From Anaeramoeba flamelloides (taxonomy: Eukaryota > Metamonada > Anaeramoebidae): a stretch of DNA of 64,000 nt. The position numbers were made by a program, and so were the translations under genes. Location: the NCBI GenBank assembly GCA_027625915.1, contig JANTQA010000026.1:2914001-2978000 (forward strand), in the 5' to 3' direction. The notes under the pieces were generated by a model. The model saw only the letters and a program-made list of their open reading frames with translations, searched no databases and was not told where the DNA came from. Below are positions 21,206 through 33,768 of this stretch, in pieces (the first letter of the stretch is position 1; each line of letters opens with the position of its first letter).

Positions 21206-23964
21206 AAATTAATTCATAAATTTCTCTAAAATAGAATTGAATAGTTTGTTAACGTTTTATTTGGTTGTTTGTTTGAATTAATTATTTTGGAATCAAAAAA
21301 AAAAAAAAAAAAAAATCAATAAAAAACAAAAAAAAAGAAAAATGATTTTATTTTTTGAAGATTTTCAAAGTCTGAAGAAAAGAAATTATTGGTAACAAAT
21401 GATTTTATTAGTTATGTTTTTACTTTTGTTTTCAATTCATATGAACAGCAACCAATCATAGGTAAAAAGAGCATTCAAAATTTAAGAATTATTTCCTTGA
21501 TGATTATTTAACGATTTTAAGGGAACAACCAACATAAAAATAATTCTTGAAGCAAATTTAATCTTTAATTCAGAAAAAAAAAAATTGTAAAATCTTGAAA
21601 TTCAATAATCAAGTAAAAGTATGATTACTATCAAAGCTAACTTTGTTTAAATGTTATTTTTTGAAATGTTAAGGATTCTTTTTAAAAAAGTTTGATCTAT
21701 TTTCCCTTTACACTATTATCAAAAAATAAAATTGAATAATACTAAGTTTGGCAAACCTATTATTATAATTATCTTTTCATCCTAGTTAATCAAGTTTTTT
21801 CAAAATATAATTTACATTCCAGTTCTTAATAATGTTGAGAGTGTTGTATTTATTTTTGTTAATAGTACTACGATTTTTAAAAGTATCTAGTCTATTAAAA
21901 AAAGGTTTGTTTGGTTAAAATTTTTCAATAAATGGATGAATGAAATTGTGTTTTCTTTAAACATACTTCAGGATATTTTTTTGAAGTGATAATAACTAAT
22001 AGTTTTGAAAATGTTGTACTCATCTAAAAAAACTCAAATATGGAAAAAAAAAAAAAAACTGATGATAAATATTATGTGTCCTTCAAGTGCAGTAGAGTGT
22101 CTAGGTTTTTTTAATTTTCAAAATGTAAAGTAAATTAAATAAATTTTCTTTACATTTAAAAAAGTAAAAAAAAACCTAAATGTGTTTTTCTTGAGGTTTT
22201 CTGTTTTATATGTATATATTATTGATTTTTCAAATATAACAGAAAACTCAAGAAAGGCTAAACTCAGTTTTCCAGGATTCACAAGAATAGAATAAAAAAA
22301 ATATGATTTTACTAGATTCTTTTAAATTTTGAAAAAATTAATAAAAAGTTTCCATCAATTACCTAGGTTTTTTTTGCTTTTCGAATATTGTAAAAATTTA
22401 TTTCATTTTCGGTTTGTTCGAAAAATTAAAAAAAATCCTAACCGTAGTATATGTCAAGTGTGGTCAATTGTCTCTTTTTTCTTGTATTTTTCTGTGTTAT
22501 TTGTAAAGTGTTCTAGGTTTATTTTACTTTTTGAAATAAACCGAAAATTTGGTAAAATTTTCTATTTATTTCAAAAAGTAAAAAAAACCAAATGAAAATC
22601 TATAGATTTTACCTTTAAATAGAAAACTCAAAAAAACCTCAAGATTTATTTTTTTACTTTTAGAAATAAAATGAAAAATATATAAAATTTTCTTTTTATT
22701 TCGGAAATTAGAAAAAATGTAATGGAGAAATCAAATAATAAATATTTTTTCCAATTTAAAAGGTTAAATAATTCTTTAATAATCCAAATAATTGTTTCCT
22801 TCTTTGAAAGATATTCATCACATCTAAAATAATTTTAAAATATAATAAAATAACCTCTTAACTATGAAGAAAAAAATTTTCAAATGTTTTAAAGAACCAA
22901 TTTGAAAAAAAATATTAATATAACCTGAAAAATTGAATTTTTCAACTAAAATTATTACATATCTTGAAAAATAATTATTGTTCATTGATCTTTTATTAAC
23001 CAATTGTGTTTATTTTAATTGAAGTTATCTAAAGAAAAAAAAAACGTTACAAATTTTAAAAATATTTTGGTAATAAAATACTTTTAAAGTTTTTATCTTG
23101 GAGTAGCACTAATTCAAAAATATTTTTTTCAACAATTAAAGATAAATAATTGAATTACTGAAATCAAAATAAAAAAAAAAAAAAAAGGTGTTCAAATCAA
23201 AGAAAAAAGATAAAATAGTTCATCTAATTGAAGGAAAATATCAGAATTATTTTAGTTTTTCCACAAGATGGGAAATAATTAAGCTATAAAATCAAACAAT
23301 GACATTCAACAAATGTATGATTCTGTGGATAGAATTTAAAACAAAATCTGATTCATTCTAGATCAAAATCTAAATTAGATGAACCAAATGAAAATAGAAA
23401 TTAAAATTCATTTTCAAAAATAATACGGAAATAGATAGTAATTTGTTTATCAAAATTTATCAAATAAAAGTTTAATATTCTCATTAATTAAAAACAAAAA
23501 AAACCAAAAGAAGTAATTGAATCAAAAGTTATTGATAAGGACAACCAATAAATGATTAATATTTTTTTTCGGGATCTCTTTTGATATTTTTTGATTTACA
23601 TTTTTTGATTGATCTGAAAATAAATTTGAAGAGGAATTATCCTCTGTTTAACTTTTTAGTTAAATATTAATCTGTTTTTTTTTATAGGTGTCATCATACG
23701 GGCTTAGTATCGAATAAAATGGGTCGACCATAATTGTTAAAATTGATTAACTCCCTTTAAGAATATTTTCCAATCAATAATCAAATATTACAATATTGAA
23801 TGACTATTCAGAGAGGAATCCACAACATATTGTTTGGTGAATAATACAAAACAAATATAAAGAATGTTTTCACAATGACTAATTCCTTGTTTCTTTCAAA
23901 ATCAAGACTTTTCATTTTTTTATTTTATTTCCTTCCATAAAATTTTCAAAAGATTGATTTCTGA
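21206..23964. other. Intergenic region between MED16 and BRX1 (divergent)
   Basis: The two genes diverge from this 2.76 kb, which must hold both promoters. No further gene is supported. The middle (22080-22725) is an array of family E hairpin modules. The flanks are AT-rich with homopolymer runs. I see no conserved regulatory motif I can name. Confidence 0.55.
22080..22725. repeat. Array of family E hairpin modules (at least five)
   Basis: Successive short palindromes follow each other: about 22090-22182, 22184-22262, 22265-22350, 22360-22445, 22505-22590 and 22640-22720. Most start with a form of GTCTAGGTTTT or CCTAGGTTTT and end with AAAACCTAA or similar. Stems differ: one contains AAATAAACCGAAAATTTGG, another TTGAGGTTTTCTGTTTTAT. 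Other E sites have two modules, so this is the largest array in the window. Confidence 0.6.
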
Positions 23965-25114
23965 ATGTCAAGCACGTCAAGTGAAGATTATCAAGAAAAT
24001 AGTTCTTCAAATGAAGAAATTTCGAACAATTCTTCTGACGAAGGAGAAGAAAAACTTTCCAAAAGAGAAGAAAGAAGTTTAAAACAACGAAAAATGAAGA
24101 GAACCAAACAAAAGGTCCTCTTTTTACCTTCAAGAGGAATTACAACAAGGCAAAGGCACTTGATGAAAGATTTAATTTCCTTAATACCACACTACAAAAA
24201 GGATTCCAAGTTAAAAGCAAAAAATAAATTAAAAATGATTAACGAGATCTGTCAGATCAATTCATGCAACAACTGTTTATTTTTTGAATCAAGAAAAAAC
24301 AATGAACTCTATTTGTGGGCTGCTAAAGTGCCAAGAGGTCCTTCAATTAGGTTTCATGTTTTAAATAGTAAGTATCTTTTTCGATCACCATATTTCTTCT
24401 TTAAATTTTTATTTCTTTTTTTTATTTATTTAAAGCTCAAAAAAATTACGTAACATTTTTTTTTTTTTTTTTTTTTTTGTTTCAATTTGTTCCAGAATCT
24501 TTTTGAATGCTTTTAGTTCTGAAAATCCAAAATTATCATGTTCTCATATTTAACCCACATTGTTTTCTTAATCTCTCTTTTCTAACCTAACTTGACAAAA
24601 AACAGTTCACACAATGAGTGAACTAAATATGATTGGGAATTGTTTGAACGGATCAAGACCAATTTTAACTTTTGATAAAGCATTTGATTCACAACCACAT
24701 TATAAACTAGCCAAAGAATTGTTTTGCCAAATATTTGCAACGCCTAAAAGGCACCCGTGTTCTAAGCCATTTGTTGATCACACTCTCAGCTTTACATTAA
24801 TTAATGATAAAATATGGTTCCGAAATTACCAAATCATTTGGAAAGATCCTAAAGTTAAAGATAGCGAAACACGATTGGTGGAAATTGGTCCAAGGTTTGT
24901 CTTAAAAATGGTTAGAATTATGGCAGGCAGCTTTAGCGGGGTTACCATTTATAAAGACGGCGCTTGGGTTTCTCCAAACGAAAAAAGAATCCAATTGAAA
25001 AAAGAAAAACAACAAAAATACCAAAAGAAATTATTGGAAAGACAAAAGCAAAGAAAGAGAAAAACCAAAAATATCCTTCCTAAAAATGAATTGCAAGATG
25101 TATTTAAAGATTAA
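23965..25114 (+). CDS. BRX1: Ribosome biogenesis protein BRX1 (Brix domain, 2 exons)
   Basis: Exons 23965-24367 and 24606-25114 encode about 303 residues. The donor GTAAGT and acceptor AACAG join RFHVLN to IHTMSELNMIGNCLNGSRP, which matches BRX1 across the junction. BRX1 acts in the nucleolus in 60S ribosomal subunit assembly, with EBP2 and other Brix factors. Residues 1-30 are Ser/Glu-rich, 30-50 are basic, and the Brix domain begins at 51 (VLFLPSRGITTRQRHLMKDL) and continues through WAAKVPRGPSIRF, KPFVDHTLSFT and VEIGPRFVLKMVRI. The tail is Lys/Arg-rich, typical of nucleolar RNA-binding ends. The first ATG in frame is the chosen start. Confidence 0.93.
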
Positions 25115-26202
25115 TTTGAACTTTTTTTTCTTTTTTTTTCAAATATCAATTAAATTAAAACGGTATAATTGACTTTTGAATTTTTTCTAGAGATAAAATA
25201 TTTTTTATATTACTTCCATAAATAAAAAGATTGATAATTTAATTATTTTTTATTTTTTAAATTGGAATTTGAGTGAAAAGGTGAAACCTATTTTGTAGTT
25301 AAAATAATTGTGATCTTTTTATTAAATTCCTTTTTTGAAAAAATTTTTTCATTCATTCCAAAAAAAGTGTTATCCAAGATACCCTTTGAAAGGAATTTAT
25401 TTGTAAAGGGAATTCTGGGGGGGGGGGTGTTTAATAATATGAGAAAGGTAGTGCTGTTTAAAAAAGTTTATATTTATTATTTTTTTTTTATAAAAATAAT
25501 TTTACTCAATCTTTAATTGTTTGTATAATATAATAATAGTCAAATGGTCTTTTTTTTGAGTATTCATTGACAGGAGAAAAATTCAAAAAAAAAAAGAATT
25601 TTTTTGGTAAAATTATTTAGTCACATAATTTTAAATTAAATAAATAAAAGATTTTCAAAATTGATAAATTCTTATTTTTAGTATTTTCCTATTCTTTTGT
25701 GTTTTCAATTTTTCCCTACAAAAAATATGAGATTAGTAAAAAGGGGTTTCCAATGCCAACTTTATTATAATAAATATCCAAATATCAAATTTCTTAATTT
25801 GATTCTTAATCAACTTCTCCCTTTCCTTTGATTTTGATAAAATTTGAATAAAATGAGTATCAATTAATTGGAAATAGGAAAACTATTTTACTAAATCTTG
25901 AATTTTTTTAAAAAAAATATGATTATCATGTATCAAACTACTTTTATTGTTTTTTTTTTTCAGAAAATTAACTCTTTTGTAAAAAATAGTAACATACACC
26001 ATCCATTTTTGAAAAGTCAATTTTCAATTGATTTTTCATTATTTGGTCTATATGTATATACGATATAGAAGAAGATTCCCTTATATGGTTGGTATTGTAT
26101 TATTCCAAATAAAGACTTTTTATTTTTTTGTCAGTAGTTAATAATAAGGTTAATTATGATTCTTTATTAGAATGTCTAATCAAAAAAAGGAAAATGATTG
26201 GT

Positions 26203-26372
26203 GGTGCCATAGAGTGCCTATATTTTCCAGAATTCAAAAGAATTGAGTAAAATATTTGATTGTTATCCATTCTTTTGAATTATGGAAAAGTTAACTGGGA
26301 TTTTTTTTTTATTTTAGAAATAAACCGAAAATTTGTTAAAATTTTCAGTTTATTTCTTAAATTAAAAAAAAA
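26203..26372. repeat. Family E hairpin pair
   Basis: Module 1 starts GCCATAGAGTGCCTATATTT and holds a stem CCAGAATTCAAAAGAATTGA with its mirror near 26270-26290. Module 2 holds the stem AAATAAACCGAAAATTTGTT and its mirror up to the A run at about 26370. The closing AAAACCTAACG is decayed here. Order is the same as at 37962-38142. Confidence 0.6.
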
Positions 26373-26647
26373 TCGTTTTGAAGAAAAAATAATTTATCTC
26401 CTTGAGAATAAATTTGCAAAAAAAAAAAAAAAAAGGAATAAGCTAACCTTTTATTAGTTGAGAATCATTATTGTATTCAAAGGTATTCTTCAAACGTTTT
26501 TTATTTTTTTTATTGTTTTTTTTTGAGTAATTATTTAAATTAAGTCATATTTACTGCATTTTCATTTTTTTTTCTAAGATTGATATACCCTAAATAAACT
26601 CGTCGATACTCATAATAATTTATAATTTAAAGTATTCATTGTATAAA

Positions 26648-27186
26648 TTATACAATTTTTATAATAAACCCCAATTCAATATTTTTAACACACCAAATTT
26701 CGATGTTTGAAAAAAAAAAATCTTATTTAATCAATTTAGAAAAAATACCCAATTAGAACCATTCTTTAATTGAAATGTTAACAATTTTTTATCATTTACA
26801 ATACTTGCAAACAAAAAATAAATAATTATCAATACTAAGAAATTTTTGGTGTTTTAAAAAATTGTGGGCTGGTCAAAACAAAAAAAAATACATTAGTAAA
26901 TTTGAATTTAATCAATTAACATTATTAATTGATCAAATGGTTAGATACAATTGGCCAATTTTATTTGAGTTATTCTTTTTTGAAAAGGTTAACCTTAACC
27001 TTCTATGAGTAATTAAAATAAATTTTTTGATCCAATGAAACAAGTTTGGTAATTCAAAAAATAAAAAAAAAATGATTTTCATATTTTTCAAAAATCAAAA
27101 TTTATTAACAAATTGAATGAAATTGTATTACCGTGGTTGTTTGAAATTTTTTAGCTGTGTCGAAAATTTTGAATTTTAGTTTAGAT
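26648..27186 (+). mobile_element. MITE family H, copy 2 (degraded)
   Basis: It begins ATAATAAACCCCAATTC and AACACACCAAATTTC, and ends GCTGTGTCGAAAATTTTGAA then AGTTTAGATT. Internal blocks align along its whole length with 8970-9507 and 36004-36545, for example the TTGATCAAATGGTTAGATAC block. Terminal repeats are eroded, so it is older than copy 1. A small A element lies about 30 bases to its right. Confidence 0.6.
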
Positions 27187-27217
27187 TATTCTTAACTAAA
27201 TATAAGGATAGATGTTT

Positions 27218-27419
27218 TACAGTCAGTTCCACTTTTAAGGCACAAACTTTCAACGAAATTTAAGGCACAATAAAAAAATTACAAATTAAGGCACAAAATT
27301 CAGATTCTAGTAAAATAAATTGTAAAAAAAAATATTTCAAATTTTGTGCCTTAATTTGAGATTTTCTTGTGCCTTAAATTCCGTTGCTAGTTTGTGCCTT
27401 AAAAGTGAAACTGACTGTA
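27218..27419 (+). mobile_element. MITE family A, copy 3 (best preserved, 202 bp)
   Basis: It starts TACAGTCAGTTCCACTTTTA and ends TAAAAGTGAAACTGACTGTA, near-perfect inverted ends with TA borders. Within each half the words AAGGCACAA and TTGTGCCTTA recur three times at regular spacing, so each arm is itself made of short repeats. The two arms could fold into a nearly complete hairpin. It is non-coding and the reference for this family. Confidence 0.75.
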
Positions 27420-28659
27420 ATAAGTTATGAAAATTTGAAATTTTTAAGATGAAATATCTATAAAGAAATATTTTCGTCAATAGTTTAAGATAAATAATAC
27501 CCTATATAATTATCCATACTTTTAATAATTAAATATACAAATATTTCTTTATTTAATTCATTTAATTATAATTCTCAATTTTACATTTTGAAAATATAAT
27601 CTCAAAAGAATTAATACAATTAAATCGAAATATATTTCAGATAATGTTTTTTGATTATTTTTTAATTGTTTTTAAGTGTTTTTCGATTTTTGAGCTTGAA
27701 AAATAATTTGGAATTTTTAGAAATAATAAGTTTTTAAAAATTAAAATTGTAAAAAAATTGATAAATATTTACAATAAAACAATTTTATTTGATTACCCAT
27801 AGGTTGAAAGTGAAAAAAAAAAAAAATATAATGAAAAAACTGTTTGTGCTTTTCAAAAACTTTAATAAATTTAATAAGTTTTAGAAATAAATTGTGCAAT
27901 TTTTTGTTCTTTATTTACTTAAAATCAATCTAATACTTTATTAAAAAAATTGAAATTCAATAAAAAGGAAAGAAAGAAAATCATTCTATACTTCTCTTAA
28001 TATTTTAGAAGTGTGAATTGCAGTTCTAAATGAAATGTAACTCAAATTAGCTCAAAGATAATTTAAGCGCAATATCTTAGATTTTACAGTTTTTCATTAA
28101 ATTTTTACATCCAAATTATTATATAATTGAAAAATCAAAAACAGAAAATTATGAAGTAAGACAATAAAAAATAAAAAAAATCGTGAAATTTTAAAAAGGG
28201 TTTATAAGAAGTAATTTGTGAAAATTTTAAAAAAAATAATATTTAATGTTATCAATTAATAAAGAACACCCAAATTTACAAAGTTACTACTTTTGATTAA
28301 TTTATTTTGATAATAGAATATGGCAATTCATTTATTTTTTATTCATTTTTTATACAATTCTAAAAAACATATTAATTTTTTTTTTTTTTTTTTTTTTTTG
28401 GGTATTGTTTATTTAGGGCAGGATTATATATTTATTAAAAACTGCTGTAATAATTAATCATGAAGTGGATAAATATTTACAATTAGACCGTGGACCAGTA
28501 CCTTTGTTCTTAATCTTTTTAACTCACTTTTGAAATGGGTTACACTCATTTATTGTGCCATTTGACACCTATAACTTTCTAATTTACTTCTCTTAGGGTA
28601 TCAAACCGTAAATTTATAACACTATCTAGATTGGCAATAAAAAATGTTTGGTCTTCAAC

Positions 28660-29224
28660 TTAAGGTTTACAATCCCTGAAACTGGAAAAAAGATTATCTT
28701 GTATTGGGTGTGGCAACTTGTTATTTTGGTTCTTTGCTGATCGATCCACAACTAAGTTTGGATAGTATAGGTGATTGAAAAAGGCTATTTTTGTCATTTT
28801 ATTTTTTTTTTTTTCCGAAATCCGAATTGATGAGTCTCAGATTAATTAATTGGAAGATATTTAATTAGTAATTGGGTTTTTTGTTTTCTGTGTTGAAATT
28901 TTTATTTACGCTTTGTCTTATTTGGTGCTTGTAAAAAAATTTTTTTTTATTTACTCCTAATTCTGTAAAAGGAAAATGATAATTTCAATTGACAACCCAA
29001 AAATTAACACTTTCAATTCAAGACCTTTCAATCAGTTAATCTTAGAGTCATCAATCTGGATTTCGAAAAATAAAAAAAAAAAAAAAATGACAAAAATAGC
29101 CTTTTTCAATCACCTATACTATCCAAACTTAGTTGTGGATCGATCAGCAAAGAACCAAAATAACAAGTTGCCACACCCAATACAAGATAATCTTTTTTCC
29201 AGTTTCAGGGATTGTAAACCTTAA
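28660..29224. mobile_element. Foldback MITE family D, copy 1 (565 bp, TTAA ends)
   Basis: It starts TTAAGGTTTACAATCCCTGA and ends TCAGGGATTGTAAACCTTAA, a perfect inverted pair. The arms, about 210 bases each, are almost identical in reverse complement (for example AAGTTTGGATAGTATAGG and CCTATACTATCCAAACTT). The central spacer is about 150 bases. TTAA at both borders is the piggyBac-type target site. Arm identity marks it as one of the youngest elements here. An open frame over the right arm is a by-product. Confidence 0.75.
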
Positions 29225-29399
29225 AGGGTTCTTTCAAATTTGAAAATTGAATTTTATTAGTTGATTCCTTTTTTTCAAACCTAACCAATTTAAAAAGTAA
29301 AAGATTTTTTAATCTTTTTGAAGTTAGTTAAATAATCGTTTCATGGTTTACAAAAATAAAAAAAAAATTTATTTGAAAAAGAAAAATAAAAAAACTTCA

Positions 29400-30170
29400 A
29401 TCCTTAAAAGAGAAAATTATGGGAAAATATTAAATCACACTTTTGATCCCGACCTAAAAAAATTTTTCAATTTTCTAATCACCAACTCTCAAAATTTTCT
29501 CTCCTAATTATTAATTCAAAATTCTCCGCAGTTGTTTGTATATATATTTATTATTTTTAATCCCCATATTGTTCGCTTCAAGTGTTCCAATATACTTTTA
29601 AATAGTGTAAGTATAAATATCAACGATATCAAAATCAAAAACTTTAGAATTTTCAATTGTTTTGTTCAAGAATTTCGAAAAGTTTTTGGTATTAATAATT
29701 GTTTAATTTTATAAATTCCTCAAAAAATCGCAATTTTTGTTTTTCCTTTCATTAGGAATCTTTGAAAACCATTTTTTCTATTAACAACATTGTATTTTAA
29801 TTCTCAAAGTTTATAAATATGAGCAGTCCTTAAAAACTAGAAATAATTTCCATAAAGTTGATCCCGAAAATTCTTTATCAAGTTTAATTGAATCTTTCTT
29901 AAAAGTCAGCACTAAATTGCCATTCCATTTAAAAAATCATTAAAAGTTGTTAGTTCCTAATATTAATTTGAAGAACTCTCTCTCTTTTATAGATTTTGAC
30001 AAACCAACAAATTTTTTCGCTTCTATCTTTGGTGTGGATTACAATTAGGAAAAGCAGAATTTTACGATTCTGCTAAAAGTTCAAAAGAGAGGTAATTTGC
30101 CTTAGAACAATCAAATTTTAATAAATCGTCACGTGAAATCGAACCGGAAATAAAAAATATTGAACAAAAC
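29400..30170 (+). pseudogene. Decayed coding-like stretch, family unrecognised
   Basis: Two neighbouring frames on the plus strand read as fairly ordinary protein with only scattered stops. One covers about 29440-29713 (for example DPDLKKFFNFLITNSQ and IKNFRIFNCFVQEFRKVFG), the other about 29830-30170 (for example VDPENSLSSLIESFLKV and IDFDKPTNFFASIFGVDYN). Base composition is less extreme than in the flanks. It looks like a broken gene or an old element's frame. I do not recognise it. Confidence 0.3.
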
Positions 30171-30381
30171 TTGTGTTATTTGGGTGTTTTTTTGTAAATT
30201 TTTTTGATTTTGTAGCGAAAAAAGTAAACATTAAAAAAAGTAAAAATTTCATAAAAAAAATAATAAAATGGTTGGGTTATTTTGTGAAATTTAATTTACG
30301 AGAAAAATATTTTGTTTAAGTCAAGAAACCGTTTCTTTTTGAAAAGAACTTTGTTGATTAAAATAATTAAAAGTATTAAGA

Positions 30382-30420
<39 letters not shown>

Positions 30421-30449
30421 AAATTGAAAAAAAAAAAAAAATATAAAAT

Positions 30450-31031
30450 TTAGAGGATTGAACATCCACCACCTTTCTTTTTATCTGGTTTTGGTGGTGA
30501 CAAAACAGCTCTAATAGCTTCATCAAAGACAGCTTTCAAGTTCTTTTGGGTCAAAGCAGAACATTCGATGTATTTGACTGCGCCAATTTCTTTGCTTAAT
30601 TTCATTCCGTCTTGGTAAGAAATAGGATCAAGGTTCTTTTCTTTAAGTTTAAGGATGGTGTCTTGGTCGTCTCTAAGATCCAATTTGGTTCCAACAAGGA
30701 TTTTGGTGACACCTGGGCAATGATGAGAAATTTCTTGCACCCATTTAGCTTTCACATTTTCGAATGATGATGGGGAAATTAAAGAGAAGCAAATTAAAAA
30801 GACGTCTGTTTGTGGGTACGACAATGGTCTAAGTCGATCATAATCTTCTTGTCCTGCTGTATCCCAAAGCCCCAAATTGATTGGTTCTCCATCAACCATT
30901 ACATTGGCTGAATAGTTATCAAAGACAGTTGGGATGTATTCACCTGGAAAGGCGTTGGTTGTGTAACTAATTAATAAACAAGTTTTACCAACAGCTCCGT
31001 CTCCAACAACTACACACTTGATTGAACGCAT
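30450..31031 (-). CDS. Rac-type Rho family GTPase
   Basis: This 193-residue protein is a complete Rac/Rho small GTPase, a membrane-bound switch that controls actin and related pathways. The nucleotide-binding motifs are all present: GDGAVGKT at 10-17 (Gly12 normal), Thr35 in switch I (YIPTVFDNY), DTAGQE at 57-62 (Gln61 present), TKLD at 115-118, and SAL near 158. It has the Rho insert region after TKLDLRDD. The C-terminus is a lysine patch followed by CSIL, a CAAX box; a final Leu favours geranylgeranylation. It should be catalytically competent. Length and numbering match human Rac1. No introns. Several Rac paralogues are usual in amoebae, so the exact orthologue is not assigned. Confidence 0.95.
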   Translation of the reverse strand: MRSIKCVVVGDGAVGKTCLLISYTTNAFPGEYIPTVFDNYSANVMVDGEPINLGLWDTAGQEDYDRLRPLSYPQTDVFLICFSLISPSSFENVKAKWVQEISHHCPGVTKILVGTKLDLRDDQDTILKLKEKNLDPISYQDGMKLSKEIGAVKYIECSALTQKNLKAVFDEAIRAVLSPPKPDKKKGGGCSIL

Positions 31032-33768
31032 TTTTTTAGAAGTTTTTAATTGAAAATAAAAGAAGAAAAATGAATTTCGAATTTTCGCTTTATCAAAATA
31101 TTATGAATGTCTCACAATACTTTGTCCCATCAAAAATATTCAAACTTTAAAGTCTGAACCACCAAAGACAATTTTGAATTTTCGAAAAGTTACTTGTTTT
31201 TTAATTGTTTTCTTGATTCTGTACTAATTTTAAGGTTTACAATTACCGAAACTGAAAAAACGCATATATTGTATTATGTGTTCTGCCATTTTATTTTGGT
31301 TCTTCATTGTATATTCTTGTGCTTGGTATAAATCTTAATAGTGATCAAAAAAACATGCAAAGAAATCAGAAAAAGTATAAATCAAAATAAATTAGGTTTT
31401 ATTTTTTTCTTCTTGTTCCAATGTGGTATATAATTCACTATTCAATAATATATCTAAGGTAAAATCAAATTTGAAGGTACAACCTTGTGATCTTCAAGGT
31501 AAATTTTAAATTAGGAATTAAATTTGTTCCAAATTTTTTGTAATTTTATTAGTTTTTTGGAAATTTTATGGATTTTTTGATTAGAAAAATTATATCAAAA
31601 ATTTAACTCTATTTTATGAGATTAATTTCCTCTTTGACCATTCATTTTTAGAAATTCTTTTTCCTTACTAGAACTTTAAGAAACCAAGACCATATTTCTA
31701 GTTGTTTAGTTTTACCATTTAGTGTAAATTCATTCTATAAAAAAGACACATACTTTGACATTTTTATTATTATTTTTAACGAGTTTGGATTAGTTATTTT
31801 TACAAACCACATTTTTTTTTGTACTGTTTGGAAGTTGATATTGTAAAAAATAGTCATGAATAATTTAAAAAGATTTTTGAAAATTATCTTAAGGTAAATA
31901 AATTTAAGATATCTTGATTCTAATTTTTGGAAAGTATAACTTTTAAAAATCATGCTTTTCCATCCTTAGAACACAACTTATTCCCATAATAAAATTTGTG
32001 TTATTTCCTTAATAAAAAATTTAAAAAATATAATAACTTCTAAATTTCAATAAAAATATTGTAAAAAATTAAGGTAAGGTTTATTTCAGAAAAGAAATAC
32101 AGAGAAAAAAAGATAAGAAAGCTAAATGAAGAATCTTCATTTCCATAATTATAAAGTATATAAAGTAAATGGAAGGATATTGAATCCCATTTTTTCGATC
32201 ACACAATAATTTATCTGATTTTTGAAATTACAAACTAAGGAAGTGTATTATTATATTTAATTTACTTTTAAGATATAAATTCAACAGATTTCGGGATAAA
32301 TTAATTTTAAAATAGAAAACTAAAATCAAAAAAGATGAATATCTCCACTGTTATCCCTTAAAAAAGTATATAGGCTTAAAAAAAGAAAAATATATTTTTT
32401 AAAAATAAAATAATTTTTCTAATTCTTAAAATAAGTTTTCGTATTTTGATGAACCAAAAATAAATTGAAACAAATATTACTTTTATATTTGGGGTTTTTT
32501 TTTTCTATAAGTTAAAATAATTCAGAATATTTTCATTACTTTACTGAAAAAGTATTCATCTGATTTCTAATTTTGATAACTTTTTGATTTTTATTTTGAA
32601 CTTGTCAATATGGCCACGTTGATATTTTACTAAATCAGAATTAACTATATATGGTTTGTTCAAAATGATAAACTTTAAAAGTGTCTTAAAATTGGATCAT
32701 TTATAATTGGAATTGAAATTGAAATTGATTTTTTTTTGAATAATTGTTTTATTGGAGATACGTAAATACTTTTTACAAGTTCAGATTGCATTATTGAACC
32801 AAAATCCAAAGATTCAGTTTTTATTGAAAAAAAAAAAAATTTCATTTTTTTGGGATGTTTAGATTATTTGATTACTGTTATAATTGTACTTGATTTTTCA
32901 AAAAAAAAAAAAATAAAAATTACCTTTAAAATAATAATAATAATAACATGAATTATAGTAATTTTCTTTTCAAAATATTATACAAAAAGAATCTGTAGAG
33001 TATAAAAATGAATAATTGGAAAAAAAAAAAATGGATTTTATGTTATTTAATAGATTATAGAAGTATTAACAATTAAAATTAAAATTCCCACCAGTAAAAA
33101 CAGAGCAATTTTAGAGGTTTTTTTAAAAAAATATTGTTCTTGTAAATTGACATTGAAAATTATACAGTGTTTATGATATCAAAAGAATATATTATTAAAA
33201 ATAACATACTGATTAAATTTTGATTATAAAATTAAAATTTATTTTCAAAATCCCCCTTTTAAATGAAATAAAAAATAATACAAATTAAATTATAATGATT
33301 TTTTTTTGATTTGAAATTGTTGATAATTATTGAAGAAGATTTTAATTTATTTTAAAATAAAAAAAAAATATGATAATAATAAAAAAAAATGAATTTGAAA
33401 TAAAATTTATTTTTTTATTAATAAAATAAATTTTTAGTAGAGAAGAAAAGCTTATAATTTAAATATGGATTTTCATTATATAAATAGGATCCTTTGGTCC
33501 AACCCACCACCAAAATTCACTTATTCTCTCAAAGTAAATATTTTATTTTATTATTTTTTGGTTGAAAAAAATTATTTAATTAGAGTACATTTGTTAGTGT
33601 TATATAATATATATATTCTACTAATTATTATTATAAAAGATTTATCTAAAGATAAAAAAGTTTAATCACATTTTAGAATCCTTTTAAGAATTTATTGGAT
33701 GTTTTCTTTTTCAATAGAATTAACTAAGTTTTGAATATATATATATATATATATATAATAATCCATTT
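31032..33768. other. Intergenic region between the Rac and SWEET genes
   Basis: Both genes are on the minus strand, so this 2.7 kb holds the Rac promoter and the SWEET 3' end. A one-sided fragment of family D lies at 31231-31345. The rest is AT-rich with homopolymer runs and an AT microsatellite at 33736-33757. Open frames at 31735-31953 and 33465-33665 have no coding character. Confidence 0.55.
31231..31345 (+). mobile_element. Family D, partial copy
   Basis: It starts TTAAGGTTTACAATTACCGA and follows the left arm of D copy 1 for about 115 bases (TTATTTTGGTTCTTC, then AATAGTGATC). No opposite arm was found, so it is a truncated or heavily decayed copy. It lies 200 bases upstream of the Rac start codon. 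Confidence 0.5.

Larger units (their letters stand above)
25115..30449. other. Intergenic region between BRX1 and the Rac GTPase
   Basis: No intact gene. It contains E modules (26203-26372), H copy 2 (26648-27186), A copy 3 (27218-27419), D copy 1 (28660-29224) and a decayed coding-like stretch at about 29400-30170. An 11-base G run at about 25419-25428 and long A runs near 30379-30438 are simple-sequence features. The Rac and BRX1 genes converge here. Confidence 0.55.

Noticed and set aside
22329-22595. 88-residue frame
   Set aside because: It runs through family E hairpins and its residues are dictated by the palindromes.
28976-29224. 82-residue frame
   Set aside because: It lies on the right arm of foldback element D and its mirror is non-coding.
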